This document shows positions 16,299 through 24,483 of a stretch of 64,000 bases of DNA, piece after piece. The position numbers were made by a program, and so were the translations under genes. Position 1 is the stretch's first letter; each line of letters opens with the position of its first letter. The DNA comes from Bacillus_AD sp047238185 (GTDB lineage: Bacteria; Bacillota; Bacilli; Bacillales; DSM-1321), in the NCBI RefSeq assembly GCF_047238185.1, contig NZ_JBDFMI010000001.1:124001-188000 (forward strand), in the 5' to 3' direction. The notes beneath the pieces were generated by a model that was not told the DNA's origin, ran no database searches, and saw nothing but the letters and a program-made list of their open reading frames with translations.

Positions 16299-16733
16299 TT
16301 TCTTCTTCTCCTTAAAGGTATTGATTATTTTATGGTGTTCTATACCCGCTTTTCCGGAGAAATAAAGACATGCCGATATACCTGTTTTTTATTAAGTCAC
16401 TTGTGGGCGGAGGTGGCGTTTAAGCGGAAGGGGGCGGTGCGCATTCCACTCTCAACATCTAAAGTAATACCTGCTTTGCGAAATTGTTTCAATAAACAAT
16501 CTACTCGCTTGGTAAGGTAATCGGTTCCATTTGTAGAATAAAAAAAGAATTAATCATAGTTCTTAATACAATCAATTCATACATTATTCATAGAACTGTT
16601 TAATCAAATGGTATAAGGTAAAAATGTAATTTTATGATAAAGAAAATATACGAAATTAGCGATCGAAAGATTCAGTATGAGGAAATAAATGGGTTGAAAA
16701 TAGGAATAGATTTAAATCAGGGAGGGAACGTTT
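16299..16733. other. Intergenic stretch without a recognisable gene
   Basis: A 435-bp divergent intergenic region. It contains a short GC-rich patch near 16404-16440 in otherwise AT-rich DNA. I found no convincing small gene, riboswitch or strong dyad. Promoters for both flanking genes must lie here but are not clear enough to place. Confidence 0.5.
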
Positions 16734-17264
16734 ATGATCACCTGGTTTCGGCACTTGCCACAGAGAGAGATGGATTGGTCAGAATGGACTCCTTTCATAC
16801 AGAATAATGGGTATCGAACACATTATATGAAGTGTGTATATCTATTTCAGACCCTCCTTTTTCTGATACCCTTTTTCTTTGAAACAAGTTTCAGCCATAT
16901 TCATATTTATTTGCTCGTTATAATTGGTATCTTAGTGTTCATCATACATGAATGTATTCATATTGTTGCCGTAAACAAAAAAGGAGATAGTAGTTTCACT
17001 TTTAGTGGACTCTTTTTTTGGTTACATACAAATGCAATCTTATCCAAAATAAGATTTTGGGTTTTTATGAGCGCACCCTTTCTTCTATTATCAGTAATGC
17101 CTGCCATTTTATCATTCTATGTATCAAGTAATATAACATCCATACTGTTATTTATAAGCTGGATAAACGCAGTGATTTCTTCCTCGGATATCATCAATTC
17201 AATGCTAATTATGATAAAACCGAGAAAATCTGTTTTTTGCAGCGTTTATTATCGAGTGGAATAG
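16734..17264 (+). CDS. DUF3267-type membrane zincin
   Basis: Membrane protein of 176 aa with about four hydrophobic segments (near residues 37-53, 60-78, 107-128 and 133-150). The second carries HECIHI, an HExxH zinc-binding signature at residues 83-87. The pattern fits the DUF3267 putative zincin peptidases of Firmicutes. The substrate is unknown. GGGAGG precedes the ATG. The gene appears monocistronic and ends at a bidirectional terminator shared with katA. Confidence 0.75.
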   Translation: MITWFRHLPQREMDWSEWTPFIQNNGYRTHYMKCVYLFQTLLFLIPFFFETSFSHIHIYLLVIIGILVFIIHECIHIVAVNKKGDSSFTFSGLFFWLHTNAILSKIRFWVFMSAPFLLLSVMPAILSFYVSSNITSILLFISWINAVISSSDIINSMLIMIKPRKSVFCSVYYRVE

Positions 17265-17390
17265 TAGGATAAGGATAGTTCACATTTACAGTTATTATTC
17301 GATTTTCTGCCATGCAAGGAGAGTGCATAACAGCTTCTTGATCATCTTTTTTGACTAAACTTTCCTGCATTTGAATAAAAAGAACTGGAG

Positions 17391-17426
17391 AAAAAAGACG
17401 CCATTCCATTGGAACGGCGTCTTTTT
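17391..17426. terminator. Bidirectional terminator
   Basis: A near-perfect 16-bp stem (A-rich left arm at 17391, T-rich right arm ending 17426) with a tiny loop, between convergent genes. A/T tracts on both sides make it work in both directions, for the zincin gene and katA. Confidence 0.88.
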
Positions 17427-17467
17427 AGTGAGATATAGTGAGAATAAGCTGTTTTTTAAAGCTTTTC

Positions 17468-18937
17468 TTAAATCGATGATAATTGATCGGCAGGAATCGT
17501 TAATCCAAGTCCTTCGGCTACACGTGTTCCATATTCCGGATCAGCTTTATAGAAATGCTCGATTTGGCGGATTTTGATATCTTCCTTCGTTACTAACTGC
17601 AATGAAGAAACGATGTTTTTAACGAGGCGGGCACGTTCCTCTTCTGATAATAATCGGTACAGGTCGCCAGCCTGGGTATAGTGGTCGCTGTGATCGTAAG
17701 AGACGCTGTCTGTCGTGCCAGATACGGCAATGGCAGGGCGTTTATGTCCAATTGCTTCAGCAGGTCCGCCAAAACTGTTAGGCTCGTAATACACGGCACG
17801 GCCTCCGTTATGATCAGGACGCATTGCGCCGTCGCGCTGATAGTTGTTCGCTTCCACCTTTGGACGGTTGATCGGCAAGGCGTTGTGGTTTGCACCTACG
17901 CGATAGCGATGGGCATCTGCGTAAGCAAATAAGCGGCCCTGCAGCATTTTATCAGGTGATACATCGATCCCCGGTACGAGTGTGCCAGGTGAGAAAGTGG
18001 CTTGCTCCACTTCTGCAAAATAGTTTTCAGGATTTCGGTCCAATACCATCCGACCGACTTCAATCAGCGGATAATCCTTTTGTGACCATACTTTAGTGAC
18101 ATCAAACGGATCAAAACGGTATGTGTCCGCATCCTCAAACGGCATAATCTGTACGCATAGTTTCCAGGATGGATAGTCGCCGTTTTCAATCGCGTTGAAT
18201 AAATCTTCTGTATGGTAATCTGGATGGTCGCCTGCAATCTTGGCAGCCAAGTCGACATCTAGGTTCTTGACGCCTTGTTCTGTCTTGAAATGATACTTGA
18301 TCCAAACCCCTTGGCCTTCCGCATTGACCCATTGGTATGTATGGCTTCCGTATCCGTTCATATGCCTCATTGATGCAGGGATGCCCCGGTCCGACATAAG
18401 GATGGTTACTTGATGGAGCGATTCTGGCGACAGTGACCAGAAGTCCCAGACAGCTGTTGGATTTTTCAAGTGAGTCCGTGGGTCCCTTTTTTGTGTATGG
18501 ATGAAATCAGGGAACTTAATGGCGTCGCGAATGAAGAAAACCGGTGTATTATTGCCGACCAAGTCATAGTTTCCTTCTTCTGTATAGAACTTAATTGCAA
18601 ATCCCCGCGGATCCCTTACTGTATCGGAAGAACCAAGCTCGCCTGCTACTGTTGAGAAGCGTGCAAATAATGGCGTCCGTTTGCCGACTTCTGATAGAAA
18701 GGCAGCTTTTGTATAAGCTGTAAGGTCATTCGTCACTTCAAAATATCCGTGCGCTCCAGCACCTTTCGCGTGGACAACTCTTTCAGGCACCCGTTCTCTA
18801 TTAAAGTGGGCGAGTTTTTCAAGCAGATGGACATCCTGGATTAATGTAGGGCCTCTTGAACCTGCCGTCATCGAATTTTGGTTATCTCCTACAGGTGCAC
18901 CCCAACTGGTTGTTAAATATTGATCGTTTCTAGTCAT
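17468..18937 (-). CDS. katA: Vegetative catalase KatA
   Basis: Haem catalase of 489 aa, small-subunit monofunctional type, converting hydrogen peroxide to water and oxygen in the cytoplasm. The catalytic His56 lies in RVVHAKGAGAHG, the family signature FARFSTVAGE follows, and the haem-ligand tyrosine motif RLFAYADAHRYR is near residue 340. Length and N-terminus fit B. subtilis KatA. The RBS AAGGAGG is strong. Upstream are a sigma-A-like promoter and a perfect PerR box, so peroxide induction is expected. Confidence 0.96.
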   Translation of the reverse strand: MTRNDQYLTTSWGAPVGDNQNSMTAGSRGPTLIQDVHLLEKLAHFNRERVPERVVHAKGAGAHGYFEVTNDLTAYTKAAFLSEVGKRTPLFARFSTVAGELGSSDTVRDPRGFAIKFYTEEGNYDLVGNNTPVFFIRDAIKFPDFIHTQKRDPRTHLKNPTAVWDFWSLSPESLHQVTILMSDRGIPASMRHMNGYGSHTYQWVNAEGQGVWIKYHFKTEQGVKNLDVDLAAKIAGDHPDYHTEDLFNAIENGDYPSWKLCVQIMPFEDADTYRFDPFDVTKVWSQKDYPLIEVGRMVLDRNPENYFAEVEQATFSPGTLVPGIDVSPDKMLQGRLFAYADAHRYRVGANHNALPINRPKVEANNYQRDGAMRPDHNGGRAVYYEPNSFGGPAEAIGHKRPAIAVSGTTDSVSYDHSDHYTQAGDLYRLLSEEERARLVKNIVSSLQLVTKEDIKIRQIEHFYKADPEYGTRVAEGLGLTIPADQLSSI

Positions 18938-18972
18938 AAGTAGCCTCCTTATTTATCTCTTTGATAGTTTAC

Positions 18973-19000
18973 ATGATAACAGATTTAAAAATATAATCAA
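18973..19000 (-). promoter_or_regulatory. katA promoter
   Basis: On the minus strand TTGATT (18995-19000) and TATCAT (18973-18978) are spaced 16 bp apart, 36 bp before the katA start codon. Confidence 0.65.
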
Positions 19001-19007
19001 TACTTTT

Positions 19008-19022
19008 TTATAATAATTATAA
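19008..19022. promoter_or_regulatory. PerR box
   Basis: TTATAATAATTATAA is a perfect 7-1-7 dyad identical to the PerR consensus. It ends 7 bp upstream of the katA -35 element. PerR with iron or manganese represses here until peroxide oxidises it (established for the family). Confidence 0.92.
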
Positions 19023-19054
19023 ATAAGAGTTTGGCGATTATTGGATATCTAGAT

Positions 19055-19078
19055 AAAACACTACTAATATAGTGTTTT
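19055..19078. repeat. Perfect inverted repeat upstream of katA
   Basis: AAAACACTA (19055-19063) and TAGTGTTTT (19070-19078) are perfect 9-bp arms with a 6-nt spacer. It lies 33 bp beyond the PerR box, outside the known PerR pattern. It may be a second regulator site or a backup terminator. Confidence 0.45.
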
Positions 19079-19125
19079 GTAATGGGTATTAAAATGCGGA
19101 TTATAGAAAAAAGAGGAATAGAAAA

Positions 19126-19165
19126 AAGCTATTTGAGAAAATACGACAATTTTCTCAAATAGCTT
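19126..19165 (-). terminator. Terminator of the MMPL exporter gene
   Basis: Perfect 17-bp stem (19126-19142 with 19149-19165) and a 6-nt loop; on the minus strand it runs into a T-tract. Confidence 0.93.
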
Positions 19166-19172
19166 ATGCGTT

Positions 19173-21359
19173 TTACATCGATGTGCTGTGTGTTTTATCT
19201 TTCTGCTTTTGTTCCTTGGATGGCCAGAAACTCCATTTGCCTAAAATGAGAATAATGGCCGGTACAAGCATGGAACGAACCAGGAAGGTATCCATCAATA
19301 CACCAATTGCCACCATGAAGCCGAACATAAATAATTCCTGGATCGGCTGTGTGGTTAAAACAGCAAATGTGGCAGCAAGGATTAAGCCTGCAGATGAAAT
19401 GACTCCGCCTGTCTTGCCGATTCCGAGGTGGACAGCTTCTTTTAATGAGAAGGAACCCATTTCTTCTTTAATGCGCGATACGAGCATAATATTGTAATCG
19501 ACTCCTAGAGCTACCAGGAAGACAAATGTGTAAAGCGGTATTCGATAACTCATGGCATCGTATCCGAATATATGGTCGAAAATCCACATGCCGAGGCCAA
19601 GGGCTGCAAAATAAGATAATAGGATCGTTACCATCATATAGATAGGCGCGATAATCGAACGTGTCTGCAATCCAAGCATCACCATAATAAATACCGTGAC
19701 AAGAATGACGACCACCAATGTATCGCGGTCATTCGCTTTGTTCATATCTGCCTGTTGCGCTGTTTCGCCAGTGAAATAAAGATGATAGTCATTATGTGCA
19801 TTGCTATCCTTCAATATTCCGCTGCGATGGTCATTTAGCTGATCCATTGCGGCGATGGCATCCAATGTATAAGGGTTATCTTTCAGGATCATCTGCAGCT
19901 TGACGGCTTTACCATCCTCAGAAACATTGTTTTGATAGGCCTTAGCAATGGTTTCACTGGATGGAGAAATGCTTTCTACCCCTTTTTGCTTTTCTAATTG
20001 CTGTGCTATTGCAGTCAGTTTTTCCGGATCTAATTGATGGTCTGACGTTATTAATACATTCGTCGGAGCAAGGCTGCCCGGTGAGTATTTATCCTCCAGA
20101 ATTTCAAACCCTTGCCGCGATTCCATATCGCTTGGAAATGATTTCAAGAGATTGAAGGAGTACTTGATGTTAAATGTGTTCAATGAGAACACTACAAGCA
20201 AGAGGGTGATAACAGCAATAATGGTTTTCGGCCGGCGTGATACGAAAACCCCGATTTTATCCCAAATATGCTGTTTTTCTTTCTTTTGCACGCCATTTTT
20301 CGGTATGAATGGCCAGAACGCTTTTTTGCCGAATAACGTGAATAATGCCGGTACCAATGTCAATCCGCCAATCAGGATGATAACCATTGCGGAAGAAAAG
20401 ATTGGTGCAAAGTTCCGGTAACCTGCGTCAGACGCGAAGAAAAGCATCAGCATGGCTACAAATACGGTGCTGCCGCTGAAGAAAATCGGTTCAGCAACGG
20501 ATTTCATCGCATGGAACATGCTTTCATATTTGTTTTTCCGTGTCTTCAATTCTTCACGGAAACGGGCAAAAACGAATAGTGAGTAATCCGTTAAGGCAGC
20601 GAATAACAGGATGGACATGATGGAGAGCGATTGCTGGTCCAAATGGACTCCAGCTTTTCCCATTAGGCCGAGTACACGATCAACGACTAAATACACAATG
20701 CCGCAAGCCAGCAACGGTATGATTGCCAGCAATGGCGAGTGGTAAATCAAGATTAACAAAATCAGGATGATCGCAACCGTCGCCAGGATCAACACTACAT
20801 CCGCATTTGAGAATAATTGGACAGAATCAGATGCAATGGCTGCAGGTCCGGTCCATTTTACCTTTACAGAATCAGAAACATTTTGTTTAATTTCCTTTTT
20901 TAAGTCTTTCAGTACAGAAGTGATATCCTTTGATTCAAGCCCCGATTTTAAAGTAACCGGCAAGGTAATGCTGGTGCCGTCTTTGGACAATAATGCTGCT
21001 TGTGCCTGTGGCGGCATTTTGTACAGTGGCAGGACTTCCTTAATATTCTTTGAATGATTTTCGCTTATTGCTTTTGAAGCATCGCCGATTTCTTTCAATT
21101 GCTGTTTGGTCAGCTTTTCTTTTGAAGTGAATACGGCAATGGCTGGTGTGCCATCATCTTCCTTGAAATAGGCATCCATTTGTTTTTGGGCTTTCTCAGA
21201 TAATGCGGTTTCCGGCAAGCCGCTGCCGTCGGATTTGGATACTTGATCCTTTGCTGCTGGCGCGACCAAAGTTAAAACAATCACTGCAATGAGCCATATG
21301 GCGATGATTGATAGTACCCCTTTTTTAGATCGCGTTGCTTTGGCAATCCATTTAAACAT
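19173..21359 (-). CDS. MMPL/RND-family exporter (YdfJ-like)
   Basis: Membrane exporter of 728 aa, proton-driven, for lipids or drugs of unknown identity. There are two repeats, each one TM helix, an extracytoplasmic domain of about 150 residues and a block of five helices. ALTDYSLFVFARFREEL in the first and ALGVDYNIMLVSRIKEEM in the second are the paired MMPL proton-relay motifs. I set the start at ATG 21359, 9 nt after AGGGAGG. The longer frame from GTG 21395 contains that RBS and the operator, so it is not used. The gene lies downstream of and co-oriented with a TetR gene, and a 22-bp operator stands between promoter and RBS. Confidence 0.87.
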   Translation of the reverse strand: MFKWIAKATRSKKGVLSIIAIWLIAVIVLTLVAPAAKDQVSKSDGSGLPETALSEKAQKQMDAYFKEDDGTPAIAVFTSKEKLTKQQLKEIGDASKAISENHSKNIKEVLPLYKMPPQAQAALLSKDGTSITLPVTLKSGLESKDITSVLKDLKKEIKQNVSDSVKVKWTGPAAIASDSVQLFSNADVVLILATVAIILILLILIYHSPLLAIIPLLACGIVYLVVDRVLGLMGKAGVHLDQQSLSIMSILLFAALTDYSLFVFARFREELKTRKNKYESMFHAMKSVAEPIFFSGSTVFVAMLMLFFASDAGYRNFAPIFSSAMVIILIGGLTLVPALFTLFGKKAFWPFIPKNGVQKKEKQHIWDKIGVFVSRRPKTIIAVITLLLVVFSLNTFNIKYSFNLLKSFPSDMESRQGFEILEDKYSPGSLAPTNVLITSDHQLDPEKLTAIAQQLEKQKGVESISPSSETIAKAYQNNVSEDGKAVKLQMILKDNPYTLDAIAAMDQLNDHRSGILKDSNAHNDYHLYFTGETAQQADMNKANDRDTLVVVILVTVFIMVMLGLQTRSIIAPIYMMVTILLSYFAALGLGMWIFDHIFGYDAMSYRIPLYTFVFLVALGVDYNIMLVSRIKEEMGSFSLKEAVHLGIGKTGGVISSAGLILAATFAVLTTQPIQELFMFGFMVAIGVLMDTFLVRSMLVPAIILILGKWSFWPSKEQKQKDKTHSTSM

Positions 21360-21385
21360 GAAAAAAAGACCTCCCTTTGATTTTG

Positions 21386-21407
21386 TTTCCGACACAAGTG
21401 TCGGAAA
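21386..21407. promoter_or_regulatory. TetR-type operator of the MMPL exporter
   Basis: A perfect 22-bp dyad: arms TTTCCGACAC and GTGTCGGAAA around AA. It sits 27 bp upstream of the exporter start codon. This is the right size for two TetR dimers or one extended dimer site, and the repressor gene lies immediately upstream. Confidence 0.85.
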
Positions 21408-21474
21408 TGAGTGCAGTTTTTAGAATATTCCCTACTACTTCAAGTATGGCAAACGAAAGAAAAGGCGTCAATTT

Positions 21475-22038
21475 TTAAGAACCGACACCGTTGAAAATAA
21501 AGTCCATAATTTCCTCAAGGCGTTCTTCTTCGCTTTGCTGCCGGAAATTAGGGATTTGTATTAAGTTGAATATGATATAGGAGATAAAAATAGCATTCAT
21601 ATTTTTACGGATTATTCCTGCATCCTTTGCTTGTTGGATGAGAATTAAGCTATCGTCATATATTTTTTTTGAAATCTCGCGGACGATTTGGATTTGCTCG
21701 ATATAGTCGCCCTTTTCTTCCATTTGAGCGAGCATGGTAATAACAAGCTGTACATGTGAGTACTTAAGAAAAACGGCTATGAAACTCCTGAATTTTAAAT
21801 AGACATCATCCAGCTCCAGAATAGCTTCGCTTTCTTTTACTCTTTCATAAGCAAAGCCGTGCAGGTAAGCTATGATCAGTTCATCTTTATTCGGATAATA
21901 TTCGTAGATTGTACTGCGTCCGACGTGAAGTTTTTCAGCAAGCAGGCCAAACGTAAATGCAGTATATCCTTTTTCCAAAAGAAGGGATTCTGTTGCTTTC
22001 ATCAATTCGTGATGATCAATTATTTTCTTTCTTGCCAT
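21475..22038 (-). CDS. TetR-family repressor of the MMPL exporter
   Basis: Regulator of 187 aa. The N-terminal HTH reads KATESLLLEKGYTAFTFGLLAEKLHVGRSTIYEYYPNKDEL, a standard TetR domain. The rest is a helical ligand-binding domain of no recognised class. The start is ATG 22038 (MARKKIIDH) with GAGAGG upstream; the open frame continues 40 codons upstream without RBS or homology. It probably represses the exporter through the 22-bp dyad. I see no second copy of the dyad at its own promoter. Confidence 0.87.
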   Translation of the reverse strand: MARKKIIDHHELMKATESLLLEKGYTAFTFGLLAEKLHVGRSTIYEYYPNKDELIIAYLHGFAYERVKESEAILELDDVYLKFRSFIAVFLKYSHVQLVITMLAQMEEKGDYIEQIQIVREISKKIYDDSLILIQQAKDAGIIRKNMNAIFISYIIFNLIQIPNFRQQSEEERLEEIMDFIFNGVGS

Positions 22039-22323
22039 CGTCAAAATCCTCTCGTCATAAGATACTTCCATTATGGCATGAACAAGGAAAGGAAGCGAAC
22101 GACTTGAATTATTATCATGCTGAACATTGCCATATTGAGAAAGTCCTATAGCATTCATTTGTTGAAATTGACTGTTTTACAGGAAGGTGAAAGGCAAATA
22201 TGCAATCCCTTTTTAAAAATTGGTTTACAGTCATGTGACTCCTTTTTTACATGATTGCTTTGGAAATAATGTTGGATTATTATTTTCTTGAAATAACAAT
22301 TTTGCGCTGTGGATTTGTGTGCA

Positions 22324-22352
22324 TTGCAGCCAAAACAGCTCTTTGCTATACT
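22324..22352 (+). promoter_or_regulatory. Promoter of the guanidine exporter operon
   Basis: TTGCAG (22324-22329), 17-bp spacer, TATACT (22347-22352). It lies about 40 bp before the riboswitch aptamer. Confidence 0.8.
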
Positions 22353-22394
22353 TTTTATAGAGTGACAGATTATAAAATAAATAAGACATGTTTT

Positions 22395-22482
22395 CTAGGG
22401 TTCCGCAGCTTACTGCTGGTCTGGACCGAGAGAAAACCACAATGTAGTCGTTGTGACACGGAAGGATAAAAGCCTGGGAGAA
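22395..22482 (+). ncRNA. Guanidine-I (ykkC) riboswitch
   Basis: The conserved blocks of the ykkC aptamer appear in order: CTAGGGTTCCG at 22395, GGTCTGGACCGAGAGAAA from 22418, then ACACGGAAGGATAAAAGCC (22456-22474) and TGGGAG. The 3' edge overlaps the 5' arm of a terminator, so guanidine binding should block termination and switch on the two SMR exporters downstream. This architecture and target are well established for the class. Confidence 0.95.
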
Positions 22483-22514
22483 ATGCATTTTTTGCTATTC
22501 TTCCAGGCTTTTTT
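22469..22514 (+). terminator. Riboswitch expression-platform terminator
   Basis: AAAGCCTGG (22469-22477), which belongs to the aptamer 3' end, pairs with CCAGGCTTT (22503-22511), followed by T. Mutual exclusion with the aptamer gives an ON switch. Confidence 0.88.
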
Positions 22515-22543
22515 GCATCTGGAAAGAAAGAGGAGGCAATTTT

Positions 22544-22885
22544 ATGAGTAAACAATGGGTAAAAGTCTTCATTGCAGCTCTGTTTGAAGTATTGTGGGTA
22601 GTCGGACTAAAGCATAGCGAGGGAATATGGGAATGGGCCGGAACAATCATTGCGATTATTGTCAGCTTTTATTTAATGATCATGGCAGGAAAGGATTTGC
22701 CTGTCGGAACGGTATACGCTGTATTTGTAGGGCTGGGAACGGCAGGGACTGTTTTCTCTGGCATCGTTTTTTTTGGAGAGCCTTTCAGCTGGGTGAAAGT
22801 GGGGTTGACGATTGTTCTGCTCGTTGGTGTGATGGGCTTGAAAATGGTGACCGAAGAAGTACACACTGAAGGGAGCGGCTCTTAA
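22544..22885 (+). CDS. ykkC: SMR guanidinium exporter subunit (YkkC-like)
   Basis: Four-helix small multidrug resistance protein of 113 aa. The essential TM1 glutamate is Glu15 in AALFEVLWVVGLKH; GTVYAVFVGLGTAGTV and GEPFSWVKVG follow the SMR pattern. Its riboswitch control and paired partner mark it as half of a heteromeric Gdx-type guanidinium/proton antiporter. The RBS AGAGGAGG is strong. The stop codon overlaps the partner's ATG by one base. Confidence 0.93.
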   Translation: MSKQWVKVFIAALFEVLWVVGLKHSEGIWEWAGTIIAIIVSFYLMIMAGKDLPVGTVYAVFVGLGTAGTVFSGIVFFGEPFSWVKVGLTIVLLVGVMGLKMVTEEVHTEGSGS

Positions 22886-23199
22886 TGGAATGGATAGCGC
22901 TTATTATTGCAGGGGTGTTCGAAATGATGGGTGTCGTTACCATCAATAGATTCCATCAAAGAAAAAATGTATCTTCCGTTCTGTTGATGTTGGCTGCTTT
23001 CGCCGGCAGTTTTATTTTTCTGGCCATTGCGATGGAACAGCTTCCGATGGGGACAGCTTATGCGATTTGGACAGGTATCGGAGCGTCTGGAGGAGCTATA
23101 TTAGGAATGGTGTGGTATGGAGAATCGAGGGATTGGAAACGGATCCTATTCATCTTCCTCGTGCTCGGTGCTGCGGTTGGCCTGAAAATGACAGCTTAG
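22885..23199 (+). CDS. ykkD: SMR guanidinium exporter subunit (YkkD-like)
   Basis: Second SMR subunit of 104 aa with Glu13 in AGVFEMMGVVTINRF and GTAYAIWTGIGASGG in TM3. The start overlaps the stop of the first subunit (TAATG), so translation is coupled, as expected for a heterodimer of opposite topology. A terminator follows. Regulation is through the shared guanidine riboswitch. Confidence 0.92.
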   Translation: MEWIALIIAGVFEMMGVVTINRFHQRKNVSSVLLMLAAFAGSFIFLAIAMEQLPMGTAYAIWTGIGASGGAILGMVWYGESRDWKRILFIFLVLGAAVGLKMTA

Positions 23200-23212
23200 C
23201 AGGCGCTCTAAA

Positions 23213-23242
23213 AAGCGTCCCACTGGAATGGGGCGCTTATTT
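23213..23242 (+). terminator. Terminator of the guanidine exporter operon
   Basis: AAGCGTCCCA (23213-23222) pairs with TGGGGCGCTT (23229-23238), one G-U, with a T-rich tail. It may also act for the convergent DUF2294 gene. Confidence 0.75.
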
Positions 23243-23249
23243 CTTTTGC

Positions 23250-23621
23250 TTAGGTCCAACCAAATGCTTTTTCGACATCTTCATCCATAATGAAAACTTC
23301 AATTCGTTCGCCGGTCTTTGTGCTTATGTCACTGTGGCTGGATTGAACTGTGCACTGTGTGTGCTGTTCGACAATCTTTTCGGTATTTTCGCTGTACATT
23401 TCGCGGAGAATCTGGCGTGCCTGTTTAACTAATCGCCGGCCGTTTTGCTGCTTCACTAAATGTTTTTCCTCGACTGTCAGTACGCCCTTAAATCTGACAA
23501 TGACCATATCGCCGAGAATGTACGTCTTTGTTTCTTGTGGTCCTCTTCCAATCAGGTCGCGCTGCAATTTTATGAATGCCTCGCTCAGTTCATTCTCTAA
23601 TTTTTTCTTTGTAATAGCCAT
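23250..23621 (-). CDS. DUF2294-family protein
   Basis: Soluble protein of 123 aa. The pattern RDLIGRGPQETKTYILGDMVIVRFKG, then EKHLVKQQNGRRLVKQAR and a C-terminal EVFIMDEDVEKAF, matches DUF2294 proteins common in Bacillaceae. No function is established. It has one cysteine and no membrane segment. The gene stands alone, convergent with the guanidine exporters. Confidence 0.75.
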   Translation of the reverse strand: MAITKKKLENELSEAFIKLQRDLIGRGPQETKTYILGDMVIVRFKGVLTVEEKHLVKQQNGRRLVKQARQILREMYSENTEKIVEQHTQCTVQSSHSDISTKTGERIEVFIMDEDVEKAFGWT

Positions 23622-23822
23622 TTTCCTATTCCTCGCTTAAATGAAATGTATAACGTGAAGCATCGGTTGAAATGCATATCGTTCATTTTTATCACGATAT
23701 TTAAAATAAGGGAAATGGCAAAAATAAAAGTAAAAATAAGTAATAGTAAGAAAAATATATATTTGATTGAAATTTTACATGAAAAAGGTAGTATTTGAGC
23801 GAATTTAGCTTATTTTTATAAT

Positions 23823-23851
23823 TTGCAGAAATTAAAACGTCACGTTATTAT
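23823..23851 (+). promoter_or_regulatory. Promoter of the kdp leader
   Basis: TTGCAG (23823-23828), 17-bp spacer, TATTAT (23846-23851). Transcription would begin near 23858, just before the riboswitch. The DNA between 23622 and 23822 is AT-rich and shows nothing else. Confidence 0.6.
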
Positions 23852-23869
23852 GTAATCAAATTTAATTCG

Positions 23870-24005
23870 GCTAAATCTCGTATTCGAGAACGGAGGAACC
23901 AATCTTTTGGGGTTAATTTTGCAGATCTTGCAGAAGGGATGAGAAAGCTCTTTCGCCATCCTACCCGTCAGCTAACTTCGTCGGCTAAAGCGAAGGAGGT
24001 CTAAA
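23870..24005 (+). ncRNA. c-di-AMP (ydaO/yuaA) riboswitch
   Basis: The motif blocks of the ydaO class appear in order: GGAGGAACC (23892-23900), TTGGGGTTAAT (23907-23917), AAGGGATGAGAAAG (23933-23946), then ATCCTACCCGTCAGCTAAC and TTCGTCGGC (23958-23985). Boundaries are approximate. In this class c-di-AMP usually stops transcription. The targets here are the Kdp potassium pump genes, matching the known role of c-di-AMP in limiting potassium uptake. A T7 tract at 24024-24030 follows, but I could not draw a convincing terminator stem for it. Confidence 0.88.
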
Positions 24006-24292
24006 AGGCCGCCTGATCAAGGGGTTTTTTTCTATGTATTATTTTTGGTGTGCAGGAAAAAAACAACTTGGATGATGATGTAGGTCTTTTTATATTGCCT
24101 ATATATTTGAAAAAGGAAAAATGGAAGACAGAACGCAAAGAGGGCGCAAGCTTGCTGGGCGTTAGGTAGACCAATATATACTTTTTCTCCAAATACGTTA
24201 AGCGATTGTACAGGAAGGGATGTTTTAAGCAGACCTGGATTGTACCTTGGCTTTCCATGTGGAGTTAAGTATGTATTGGTCTTTTATTTTGC

Positions 24293-24350
24293 CTGAAAAC
24301 GGAAAGGGTGTGAGCATCCGCTACGCTATCGTAGCATTCTGGCGTTTTTC
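24293..24350 (+). other. Structured leader element before the kdp small ORFs
   Basis: TGAAAACG pairs with CGTTTTTCA (one extra T) as an outer stem, and inside it GCTACG/CGTAGC forms a tight hairpin with loop CTAT (24320-24335). The T5 in the outer right arm could act as a weak terminator. It lies about 290 nt after the aptamer and directly before the first leader ORF. Confidence 0.4.
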
Positions 24351-24376
24351 AAATGAAAGAACGGGGGTGTTTGCTA

Positions 24377-24481
24377 TTGCTGGATATTCTTATGGTCGGA
24401 ATGATTGCTGTTTCAACAATTATGATGATTGGCCTCATCGCTTGGGCTGAAAGGGAGACAGGGAAAGGAAGTGGGCAATAG
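24377..24481 (+). CDS. Unrecognised 34-aa membrane peptide ahead of kdpF
   Basis: A small ORF starting at TTG 24377 (GGGGG ends 9 nt upstream) or at ATG 24353. It encodes about 22 hydrophobic residues (ILMVGMIAVSTIMMIGLIAW) followed by a charged tail AERETGKGSGQ. It stops 2 nt before the kdpF ATG, so coupling is likely. KdpF itself is recognisable as the next ORF, so this would be a second single-span peptide in the Kdp operon. I know no family for it. A tail rich in Glu, Lys and Gly after a Trp suggests an N-out/C-in or N-in/C-out single-pass accessory subunit, but that is inference. Confidence 0.55.
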   Translation: MLDILMVGMIAVSTIMMIGLIAWAERETGKGSGQ

Positions 24482-24483
24482 TC

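Noticed and set aside
24001..24258. An 85-codon minus-strand frame downstream of the c-di-AMP aptamer
   Set aside because: No RBS and no recognisable protein pattern; it overlaps the transcribed kdp leader.
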